From: Kiritimatiellia bacterium
Lineage (GTDB): Bacteria > Verrucomicrobiota > Kiritimatiellia > RFP12 > UBA1067
Assembly (NCBI GenBank): GCA_017430155.1
Contig: JAFRNO010000434.1
Coordinates: 1-5,005 of the forward strand
Direction: 5' to 3'
DNA: 5,005 nt
Under the pieces are notes generated by a model, which was not told the DNA's origin, did not search any database, and saw only the letters and a list, made by a program, of their open reading frames with translations. The stretch's first letter is position 1; each line of letters begins with the position of its first letter. Below are positions 1 to 5,005 of the stretch, one piece after another. The position numbers and the translations under genes were made by a program.

Positions 1-1082
1 TGAAAATCGCCGTTGTCGTAGTCTCTGAAGAACCAAACTTCCTTCAGACGATAACAACCAAACTTGTCGTCTTCATCCGCGCCGTTCTGCCAGAGGCCAC
101 AGCCGTGGCAAAGGCAGTTCAGCATCCAGATCGGCAGTCCCTCGGGATTCTCGAACACGGCCTCGTCATTCGTCTCGCCGCCGCAGCGCACGAACGTCGA
201 ATGAACGACTTTGACGTGAAAGCCGTCGCGCCCGCCATCGGACATGATTGCGCCGCCTTTCCTGGCCGAGCAGTCGACGAACAGGCATGAGACGATGTCG
301 CGTCCTCCGTAAATCGCACCGCCCAAACCGCCGCTCTCAGAACTTGAACCGCACCCGCATGCGTTGAATTCGCATCGGAACACATCGGCATCGCCGAAAA
401 TCGCCCCGCCCGCTTCATACGCGCGGCACCCCAGGAAAAGACATTCCTTGACATATCCGCAGTCGCTGACCGCTCCGCCAAAGCGCGCTCCGCAACGTTC
501 AAAACCACATCCCTCGACAATGTCGCAACCCTTGATCGCACCGCCCGAGCCCGCCCCCGGCGCGGAACTTCCGCAGTTGATGAAATCGCAGTCCTTGACC
601 AGTGTACCCTCGGAACTCGTAAAATCAATTCGACCGTGGTTGGCGACGGTCAGGTTTCTGAATAGAGATCCCTTCCCGCAACCTTTGATCGCGACCGTTC
701 GCTCATGCGTCGGAACATCATCCGGTTTTTTCCCGATGATTACGGTGCCGCTCGGACATCTTCTGGCATCAAGCGATATCCGGTGACCGTCGCAATCAAG
801 AATGCACTGTGTAGATTCGTTCCAGAGATCGCCTTCGCCGATCACCATGGGAGCGCAGCGCGCGGTGAAGACAACATCAAGATCCTGCTGCAATCGTCCG
901 TTGCCGTCCGAAGCCTTCACGACTGCCGCAAGAAAATCTGCCTTGCTTGCCACAGTAGCCATCACACCCAAGGAGTCTGTTGCCACGAACAGGGCCATTG
1001 CCACAAGAAGAAGGATTCTGCCGCCTCTCGCGCGGTGCGTGTCACCGGTCCCGCCTGTGGTCTGTCGCGTGCCGCATGTCAT
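1..1082 (-). CDS. Secreted cysteine-rich right-handed beta-helix repeat protein (3' end outside window)
   Basis: An open frame of 360 codons runs without a stop from an ATG at 1082 to the window edge, so the C-terminus is missing. The start is supported by GAGG seven bases upstream (1090-1093) and because it yields a signal peptide: a basic n-region (R17, R19, R22), a hydrophobic core at about residues 23-34 (ILLLVAMALFVA) and probable cleavage near 34-45. The next in-frame ATG (998) would cut into that core. Residues 165-300 hold six copies of a (C/S)-x-F-x-x-C motif, Phe at 167, 194, 216, 239, 268 and 297. Five GGA(I/V) motifs (starting at 180, 202, 225, 254, 276) alternate with them. Spacing of 22-29 residues fits one coil each of a parallel beta-helix. 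GGAI plus F-x-x-N repeats define chlamydial Pmp proteins; here Cys replaces Asn. About 23 cysteines follow the signal peptide. Function is unknown: it may be a surface adhesin, a structural protein or an autotransporter-like passenger. No C-terminal anchor is visible. Confidence 0.82.
   Translation of the reverse strand, partial: MTCGTRQTTGGTGDTHRARGGRILLLVAMALFVATDSLGVMATVASKADFLAAVVKASDGNGRLQQDLDVVFTARCAPMVIGEGDLWNESTQCILDCDGHRISLDARRCPSGTVIIGKKPDDVPTHERTVAIKGCGKGSLFRNLTVANHGRIDFTSSEGTLVKDCDFINCGSSAPGAGSGGAIKGCDIVEGCGFERCGARFGGAVSDCGYVKECLFLGCRAYEAGGAIFGDADVFRCEFNACGCGSSSESGGLGGAIYGGRDIVSCLFVDCSARKGGAIMSDGGRDGFHVKVVHSTFVRCGGETNDEAVFENPEGLPIWMLNCLCHGCGLWQNGADEDDKFGCYRLKEVWFFRDYDNGDF
183..590 (-). 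repeat. Degenerate GGA(I/V) / C-x-F-x-x-C protein coil repeats within the beta-helix gene
   Basis: This part encodes residues 165-300 of the beta-helix protein. The repeated peptides are CDFINC, CGFERC, CLFLGC, CEFNAC, CLFVDC and STFVRC. After each of the first five, a Gly/Ser-rich turn of variable length leads to GGAI or GGAV. The nucleotide copies are too diverged to be a recent tandem duplication, so this is an old structural repeat and not a DNA repeat. The regular position of Cys two residues before and three residues after the Phe would stack cysteines along one face of a solenoid. That geometry is inferred from the spacing. Confidence 0.7.
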
Positions 1083-1089
1083 TGATTTG

Positions 1090-1093
1090 CCTC
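1090..1093 (-). promoter_or_regulatory. Ribosome binding site of the beta-helix gene
   Basis: On the minus strand GAGG is followed by seven bases and then ATG at 1082. It selects this start over the internal ATG at 998, which has no purine-rich element before it and would shorten the signal peptide. Confidence 0.55.
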
Positions 1094-1136
1094 GTTGTAA
1101 TATTGCTTGTCGTCAGACTTTTGCTTAACGGAAGAT

Positions 1137-1165
1137 ATGTTACCAAGATTCTGTTGGCACGGCAA
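1137..1165 (-). promoter_or_regulatory. Candidate sigma-70 type promoter for the beta-helix gene
   Basis: Reading leftward, TTGCCG (1165-1160) is followed by a 17-bp spacer and TAACAT (1142-1137). Each box matches four of six consensus positions, and the spacer length is ideal. The implied leader is about 50 nt and contains the GAGG ribosome binding site. The match is modest and other A/T-rich hexamers exist nearer the gene, so this is only a candidate. Confidence 0.3.
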
Positions 1166-1249
1166 GAACCGAAATTGACCGTACGCAAGGGGTTAGCTAA
1201 AATGACTGCCAACCAGAGAAATCCTGCGCGAGTGGCAACCTTTGTTGAA

Positions 1250-1267
1250 AACGCGAGCGTTCGCGTT
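1250..1267. repeat. Short inverted repeat next to the tilS promoter
   Basis: AACGCGA (1250-1256) and TCGCGTT (1261-1267) are perfect reverse complements separated by GCGT. The right arm touches the -35 region of the tilS promoter. It could be an operator bound by a dimeric repressor, or a chance GC-rich palindrome. No second copy is seen in the intergenic region. Confidence 0.4.
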
Positions 1268-1295
1268 GTGTATGCGCAATCGGAAATGGTATAAT
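1266..1295 (+). promoter_or_regulatory. Extended -10 promoter of tilS
   Basis: A perfect TATAAT lies at 1290-1295, preceded by TG one base upstream (1287-1288), giving the extended -10 form TGnTATAAT. A partial -35, TTGTGT at 1266-1271, is separated by 18 bp. Transcription would be expected to begin about seven bases after the -10, near 1302-1303. That coincides with the ATG at 1303, so the mRNA would be leaderless or nearly so. The box also covers the alternative ATG at 1294, which would then not be in the transcript. Confidence 0.65.
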
Positions 1296-1302
1296 GGTGG
1301 CG

Positions 1303-2412
1303 ATGCAAGAACCTTTCAAGAAGAAGCGCGTCTGGAGGATCGGACTCGCCGTCTCGGGCGGCGCCGACTCCACGGCGCTCCTCGCCGCGCTCGCGGACCT
1401 CCGCGAGACGCTCGGCTTCCGCGCCGTCGTGCTGCACGTCGACCACGGCCTGCGTCCCGACTCCCACGACGATGCCCGCTTCGTGGCGGACCTCGCCGCG
1501 CGCTTCGACCTCCCCTGCCACACGCTCCGCGCGCGCATCCGGCGACGGCCGCGCGAGTCGCTCGAAATGGCCGCGCGCCGCACGCGCCTCGCGTTCTTCG
1601 CGCGCATGACGCGCACGCTCGGACTCGACGCCATCGCCACCGGACACCACGCCGACGACGTGGCCGAAACGTTCATCATGCGCATGGCGCGCGGCGCGGG
1701 TCCGGAGGGGCTTGCCGGGCTCAAGCCCGTCTCGCACGTGGACGGCATCACGTTCATCCGCCCCCTTCTCGGCCTGCGCGATTCCGACCTGCGCGCCTAC
1801 CTCCGCCGTCGCGGCCTCACTTGGCGCGAGGACTCCACGAACGCCGACACGTCCATCCTGCGCAACAAGGTGCGCCACGTGATCCTCCCCTTCCTGCGCG
1901 AACACCTCGACCCGCACATCACCGCACACCTCTGCAAAAGCGCCGCCATCCTCCGCGGAGACCTCTCGGGAGGGCGAGCGTCCCCGCGAGCCGCGTCGGG
2001 AGGGCGAGCGTCCCCGCGAGCCGCGCCGGGAGGGCGAGCGTCCCCGCGAGCCGACTACCGCCTCGCCATCTCCCCCGCGACCGGCTACACGCCCCGCGCC
2101 GAATCCATCGGCGTGCTCCCCGCCGTATGCGAGATGAGCCGAGCCGCGCTCGCGGGGCGCACGCTCGAGGTGCGCCGCTGGCGCGCGGGCGACCGCATCG
2201 CGCCGACCGGACTCAACGGACACAGCCGCAAACTGCAAGATGTGTTCATGACGGCGAAGGTGCCGCCTTCCGTGCGCACCGACCTGCCCCTTATCTGCGA
2301 CGCCGCGACCGGCGAGGTGCTGTGGGTGCCCGGCTACCGGATCGCGCAGTCGGTCGCCGTCGAATCGACGATCGCCCCCAGCTGGCGCTTCACGCTGAGC
2401 TCAAACGGCTAG
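1303..2412 (+). CDS. tilS: tRNA(Ile)-lysidine synthase TilS, with in-frame tandem repeat insert
   Basis: TilS uses ATP and lysine to convert C34 of the CAU-anticodon tRNA(Ile) to lysidine, so that it reads AUA and not AUG. It is cytoplasmic and essential in most bacteria. The 369-residue product has the N-type ATP pyrophosphatase P-loop SGGADS (18-23), HVDHGLR (45-51), ATGHHADDVAET (112-123), RPLL (153-156), DSTN (177-180) and RNKVRH (187-192). A TilS C-terminal domain spans about 288-360 (RRWRAGDRI, RKLQDVF, KVPP, VLWVPGYRIAQS). Between them, residues 222-250 are three tandem copies of a Gly/Arg/Ser/Pro decapeptide, placed where the central helical substrate-binding region normally begins. 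The total is shorter than the 432 residues of E. coli TilS. I chose ATG 1303 because the -10 box overlaps the alternative ATG at 1294; neither has a good ribosome binding site. Arg/Ala-rich codon use and high GC contrast with the leftward neighbour. The stop overlaps the convergent phosphoesterase stop. Confidence 0.95.
   Translation: MQEPFKKKRVWRIGLAVSGGADSTALLAALADLRETLGFRAVVLHVDHGLRPDSHDDARFVADLAARFDLPCHTLRARIRRRPRESLEMAARRTRLAFFARMTRTLGLDAIATGHHADDVAETFIMRMARGAGPEGLAGLKPVSHVDGITFIRPLLGLRDSDLRAYLRRRGLTWREDSTNADTSILRNKVRHVILPFLREHLDPHITAHLCKSAAILRGDLSGGRASPRAASGGRASPRAAPGGRASPRADYRLAISPATGYTPRAESIGVLPAVCEMSRAALAGRTLEVRRWRAGDRIAPTGLNGHSRKLQDVFMTAKVPPSVRTDLPLICDAATGEVLWVPGYRIAQSVAVESTIAPSWRFTLSSNG
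1966..2053 (+). repeat. Three tandem 30-bp repeat units inside tilS
   Basis: Units lie at 1966-1995, 1996-2025 and 2026-2053. The first two are identical over all 30 bases. The third matches 27 of its 28 bases and then diverges into the gene. Each unit contains GCGAGC-GTCCCC-GCGAGC, itself a spaced direct repeat. The period is ten codons, so tilS stays in frame and gains SGGRASPRAA, SGGRASPRAA and PGGRASPRA. By hand translation the unit has no stop codon in any of the six frames. Near-identity means recent expansion or selection-free copying. It may be a copy of a dispersed repeat family of the host, which this window alone cannot show. Confidence 0.9.
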
Positions 2413-2421
2413 AGCTCGGCG
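2393..2421. terminator. Hairpin across the convergent tilS / phosphoesterase junction
   Basis: CGCTGAGCTC (2393-2402) can pair with GAGCTCGGCG (2412-2421) around a nine-base loop. In the rightward transcript this is a 10-bp stem with one U-G pair; in the leftward transcript the same position is an A-C mismatch. Both stop codons sit at the loop/stem border. No T-run follows on either strand, so it is not a classical intrinsic terminator. It may still pause or end transcription or protect 3' ends. Part of it is coding on both strands, so chance is possible. Confidence 0.35.
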
Positions 2422-3962
2422 ACGAGCGCGCGGCCCGCGTTGCCGAACGCGTCGATCGGCGTGACGCAGAACCTGGACGTGCCCTCCGGGAACGCATCCA
2501 GAGGAATCGTCGCCTCGACGTCCTTCGCGTAGTTCGCGTGCTCCCGCGGATAGAGTCCGCCCACCGCGCAGATGTACTTCGCGCGCGTCGTGCCGCCGGC
2601 GTTTCCGCCGGAGATGCGATAGCGCGTCACCTTCCCGCCGACCGTCGCCGCGGGGAAGGCAAACGTGACGGCCGGCTTCTCCTGCGCGGGCACCTTCACC
2701 CTGCCGGCGCCGGAGCCGCGGGTCTTGGCCGCCACGCGCGCGAGCGTAAGAACCGCGCCTGCGGGGAACTCCGCGGGCTTCGCGGCCTTGGCGCGGACGG
2801 CGAAGGAGCACGGCTTCGCGGGACGCTCGACGACCCAGTCCTCGCCGAGCGGCAGCCCGCTCACGAACTCGCGCTTCGCGAAGACGATCCGGTCGTCGTA
2901 GACGCTCACGAGCTGCCCCACGCGGATGTCCGGGCGCGTCAGTTCGGGGGGCATCATCTTCGGTGCGTCGTAGAGCGCGCGGAGCATCTCCTTTGCGCCG
3001 GGAAGCAAACCGGGCATGTAGACGTTGCAGACGTCGTTCTCGTAGCCTTCCGTATGGACCATGTTCCATTCCGAGGCGCCGTAGAGGTAGCGGAGCGAAC
3101 CCGTGGCGACGGACGTGAAGGCGCCGCGCCAGATCGCCCTGTCGTTCATGAGCGAGCTGTGGGAATGTCCGGAGAACGAGACGGCCTGCGGGAACCGCGA
3201 AAGCAGCCGCGTGGCCGTGCCGTCGTCCGAACCCCACGCCCCGCCGCCGTAGACGGTGTCGAGCGGATGTGAGTGCTGCACGTAGAAGCACGGCTTGGAC
3301 GGATCGCTCTTGGCCATCAGCGCGCCGATGGCGTCGGCGCAGCCGACGCTGCCCTTCTCGGCGAAACCGTGGCAGCGGCAGGCGGGATCGGCGGAAGGCT
3401 GCCAATGCGAGCAGAAGAAATCGAAGCCGTTGACGTTCTTCGTGAAATACGGTTTCCACTCTTCGTGGAAGCAGACGTCCCACGCGCGCTTCGGGTCGGT
3501 TAGGATCGCGTTGCGCGCCAGCTCGGACGCGTCGGCGAACACCTTCTTGCCCCTGCTGCCGGGGTAGGCGTCGTGGTTGCCGAAGACGAAGAGACGCTCA
3601 ACCTTGCGTCCGTCGGGTGCCTTGTCGTCCGGAAACACCTTGAACCACGTGTCGGCCACGGCCTTCAGCTCGCCGACGGTGCCGCAGTCGGCCATGTCGC
3701 CGGCGATCATCACGGCATCGGCTCCGTTGTCGCGGAAGAACGTGAAAGCCTTTTCGAGCGTCTCCGTGTCGTAGTCGGGGTGAAGCGAGGCGCCGCCGGG
3801 CGCAAGGCGCACATGCACGTCGCTCACCACGCCGAAGCGCAGAAGCGGCCTCCCCGCCTCCGCCGCGAACAGCCGCGCCCCGCCGCCCGCGAAGGCGCCA
3901 AACGCCGCAACGCCGCCGAGAAATCCGCGCCTTGAGACGCCCACATTGTTCCTGTTGACCAT
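2409..3962 (-). CDS. Tat-exported calcineurin-like metallophosphoesterase with C-terminal beta-sandwich region
   Basis: This is a 517-residue hydrolase of phosphate esters with a dinuclear metal centre, probably acting in the periplasm or outside the cell. Residues 10-15 are SRRGFL, a twin-arginine motif, followed by an Ala/Gly-rich hydrophobic stretch and an Ala-rich cleavage region near 33-36. The metallophosphoesterase motifs occur in order: D-x-H (D48, H50), GD (88-89), GNHD (128-131), QHSHP (H230/H232) and GHSH (265-268). All metal ligands expected for the family are present. After the catalytic domain, strand-like segments at about 350-381 and a Thr/Gly/Val-rich C-terminal portion from about 395 resemble the C-terminal beta-domains often found in such enzymes. 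The start is ATG 3962 because GGAGG lies seven bases upstream; an in-frame GTG at 3980 has no such site. The gene is 14 nt downstream of the tannase-family gene and probably cotranscribed with it. The natural substrate (nucleotide, phospholipid, sugar phosphate or other) cannot be deduced. Confidence 0.9.
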   Translation of the reverse strand: MVNRNNVGVSRRGFLGGVAAFGAFAGGGARLFAAEAGRPLLRFGVVSDVHVRLAPGGASLHPDYDTETLEKAFTFFRDNGADAVMIAGDMADCGTVGELKAVADTWFKVFPDDKAPDGRKVERLFVFGNHDAYPGSRGKKVFADASELARNAILTDPKRAWDVCFHEEWKPYFTKNVNGFDFFCSHWQPSADPACRCHGFAEKGSVGCADAIGALMAKSDPSKPCFYVQHSHPLDTVYGGGAWGSDDGTATRLLSRFPQAVSFSGHSHSSLMNDRAIWRGAFTSVATGSLRYLYGASEWNMVHTEGYENDVCNVYMPGLLPGAKEMLRALYDAPKMMPPELTRPDIRVGQLVSVYDDRIVFAKREFVSGLPLGEDWVVERPAKPCSFAVRAKAAKPAEFPAGAVLTLARVAAKTRGSGAGRVKVPAQEKPAVTFAFPAATVGGKVTRYRISGGNAGGTTRAKYICAVGGLYPREHANYAKDVEATIPLDAFPEGTSRFCVTPIDAFGNAGRALVAEL

Positions 3963-3969
3963 TTTCAAT

Positions 3970-3974
3970 CCTCC
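3970..3974 (-). promoter_or_regulatory. Ribosome binding site of the phosphoesterase gene
   Basis: GGAGG on the minus strand is seven bases before ATG 3962. It lies in the short gap after the upstream esterase stop (3979-3977) and decides the start. The competing GTG at 3980, which overlaps that stop as GTGA, would place this element inside the coding region. Confidence 0.8.
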
Positions 3975-3976
3975 GT

Positions 3977-5005
3977 TCACTGAGCGCGAGTAAGGTTAAT
4001 GTCCCACGGCATGTACGCCGGATCGGGATGACGCACCATGCCCTCGGGATACCGCTTCGTCTTCCAGTTGCCGCTTTCGTCCTGGTAGCACATGAACGGA
4101 TACGGCGGATTGGGAATCGTCAGGTTCATCTCCCTCCACAGCTGCGGATAAGTATCCGGCGCCTTCCCCTCCTCGACCCACTTGCGAAGCAGGTCAAGGT
4201 GCTTGATCGTGTAGCCGCCCGCCGTGCTGATGCGCCCCTTCCCGCCGCCGTGCGCATGGCCGGGCAAGGCGAAAAGACGGCAGAACTCGCCGGTCTTGCC
4301 GTAGCCGCCGTTCCGTTCGGCGAGCATCTCGTACCAGGCCACGGTCTCCGGACTCGGCGTCGTCTGGTCCTCCCAGCCGCACAGGACGATCAGCTTCCCC
4401 CCACGGTCGCGAAAGGCGCTCAAGTCGGTGGAGCAGGCGTTGAGGAGGCTTCCGTTGCGCGCGACCTCCTCGTCGTACTCCTCCCAGGTCATGACCTTGT
4501 CGACGCCCAGCCGCCTCCGCCTCAGATCCCCGAGGGAACCGCCCTTGCACTCGAAGTCGCGTCCCCGCTTGAACCCGAAGAACGCGCCCGGCAACATGCC
4601 GTGGCAGACGGTCTTCCCGTTGCGCGAGACGCCCATGAAGATGTTCTTGAGCCGCCGCTGCAGATCGGGGTCCGCGAGCGACGGGTCCTTCTTCGCGGCG
4701 AGCGCGAGGAAGCCCTCGACGTCGCGCTCCGAAAGGAACGGACAGGCAAGCACCTTCCCCGCATATGGCTTCGGATCGCGGTCCTTCATGTATTCGATGG
4801 GCGCGTCGGCCACGACGCGCAGCTGCTTGCGGGTGAAGAGGGCCCGTCCTTGGTCATCGTGCGTCTGACTGTACAAGTTGACGAACTGCGCGCTGCTCAC
4901 GGTGGGGAACCCGGCGGGGATGGACGAGAGGACGCCGTCGTAGTCGGCCGGAAAGCGCATCACCTCGGTCAGCCCCTGCCGGCCTCCGCACGATCCGCCG
5001 CGGAA
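3977..5005 (-). CDS. Tannase / feruloyl esterase family hydrolase (5' end outside window)
   Basis: An open frame enters from the right edge and ends with TGA at 3979-3977, leaving 342 residues. Family members usually have about 500 or more, so roughly the first third, including any signal peptide, is missing. These enzymes are alpha/beta hydrolases that split gallate or hydroxycinnamate esters of plant polyphenols and polysaccharides, generally outside the cytoplasm. In local numbering, GGSCGGRQGL (3-12) is the nucleophile elbow with Ser5, GWED (210-213) gives the acid Asp213, and LPGHAHGGG (247-255) gives His252. The late PYP motif (residues 301-303) and the stretch after Ser (RFPADYDGV, 17-25) are also family-like. 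The normal family motif has Cys just before Ser and just after His, which form a disulfide; both are Gly here. A GTG at 4963 is not the real start because the conserved catalytic elbow lies upstream in frame. It forms an operon with the phosphoesterase. The exact substrate is unknown. Confidence 0.85.
   Translation of the reverse strand, partial: FRGGSCGGRQGLTEVMRFPADYDGVLSSIPAGFPTVSSAQFVNLYSQTHDDQGRALFTRKQLRVVADAPIEYMKDRDPKPYAGKVLACPFLSERDVEGFLALAAKKDPSLADPDLQRRLKNIFMGVSRNGKTVCHGMLPGAFFGFKRGRDFECKGGSLGDLRRRRLGVDKVMTWEEYDEEVARNGSLLNACSTDLSAFRDRGGKLIVLCGWEDQTTPSPETVAWYEMLAERNGGYGKTGEFCRLFALPGHAHGGGKGRISTAGGYTIKHLDLLRKWVEEGKAPDTYPQLWREMNLTIPNPPYPFMCYQDESGNWKTKRYPEGMVRHPDPAYMPWDINLTRAQ

Noticed and set aside
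119..628. Minus-strand 169-codon frame in the beta-helix region
   Set aside because: It is a shifted reading of the beta-helix gene; it lacks the periodic GGAI and C-x-F-x-x-C patterns and a signal peptide.
1..1082. Calling the beta-helix protein a chlamydial-type Pmp autotransporter
   Set aside because: GGAI repeats are present, but the F-x-x-N partner motif is replaced by F-x-x-C and no C-terminal beta-barrel can be seen because the gene runs off the window.
1966..2053. Three 30-bp repeats as a CRISPR array
   Set aside because: The units are directly adjacent with no spacers and are read in frame within tilS.
1042..2238. Minus-strand open frame of 398 codons opposite tilS
   Set aside because: It is antisense to the conserved TilS motifs and includes the intergenic promoter region. 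Its product is Arg/Glu/Ala-rich with no recognisable fold and no ribosome binding site was evident.
1242..3272. Very long plus-strand open frame of 676 codons
   Set aside because: It overlaps tilS in another frame and the phosphoesterase on the opposite strand. Its product is low-complexity Arg/Ala/His/Pro without any domain, as expected from a GC-rich shadow frame; tilS and the phosphoesterase have clear family motifs.
2401..3483. Minus-strand 360-codon frame inside the phosphoesterase
   Set aside because: It is an Arg-rich out-of-frame reading of the phosphoesterase, which has complete D-x-H, GNHD and GHSH motifs in the correct frame.
3978..3980. GTG at 3980 as the phosphoesterase start, overlapping the upstream stop as GTGA
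   Set aside because: The GTGA overlap is a known coupling arrangement, but no Shine-Dalgarno precedes it, whereas GGAGG is ideally placed for the ATG at 3962, which also gives a typical Tat n-region.
4961..4963. GTG at 4963 as the start of the tannase-family gene
   Set aside because: The frame stays open to the window edge and upstream codons encode the conserved nucleophile elbow with the catalytic serine, so the gene must begin outside the window.

Overview
The window shows four protein genes and one short intergenic region. It reads as a chromosome or metagenome contig from a GC-rich bacterium. The mix of a secreted cysteine-rich beta-helix protein, a Tat-exported metallophosphoesterase and a tannase-family esterase would suit a PVC-superphylum organism (Kiritimatiellota, Lentisphaerota or Verrucomicrobiota). 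That placement is an inference from gene style only: there is no rRNA or other strong taxonomic marker, so it is weakly held.

Layout. (1) 1-1082, minus strand: N-terminal part of a secreted right-handed beta-helix protein. Its 3' end lies off the left edge. It carries C-x-F-x-x-C and GGA(I/V) repeats and is visibly less GC-rich than the rest of the window. (2) 1083-1302: divergent promoter region with a strong extended -10 box for the rightward gene, a short inverted repeat and a weaker leftward promoter candidate. (3) 1303-2412, plus strand: tilS, tRNA(Ile)-lysidine synthase, whose middle region contains three tandem 30-bp repeat units read in frame. (4) 2409-3962, minus strand: a Tat-signal calcineurin-like metallophosphoesterase that converges on tilS so tightly that both stop codons lie in one CTAG. 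(5) 3977-5005, minus strand: C-terminal part of a tannase/feruloyl esterase, starting off the right edge at about the catalytic serine. It is 14 nt upstream of the phosphoesterase and very likely in the same operon.

How the genes relate. tilS is a housekeeping tRNA-modification gene with its own promoter and is probably functionally unrelated to its neighbours. The esterase and phosphoesterase form a leftward operon of extracytoplasmic hydrolases. The beta-helix protein is a separate leftward, secreted, probably surface or periplasmic protein.

The points most worth a second look are: the tandem repeat inside tilS, whose unit is stop-free in all six frames; the paired loss in the esterase of both cysteines of the usual CS-D-HC disulfide around the catalytic triad; the cysteine-studded GGAI beta-helix repeat; a probable near-leaderless tilS transcript; and the shared-stop convergent junction with a hairpin across it. 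I see no CRISPR array, tRNA, rRNA, transposase or complete novel multi-gene system.
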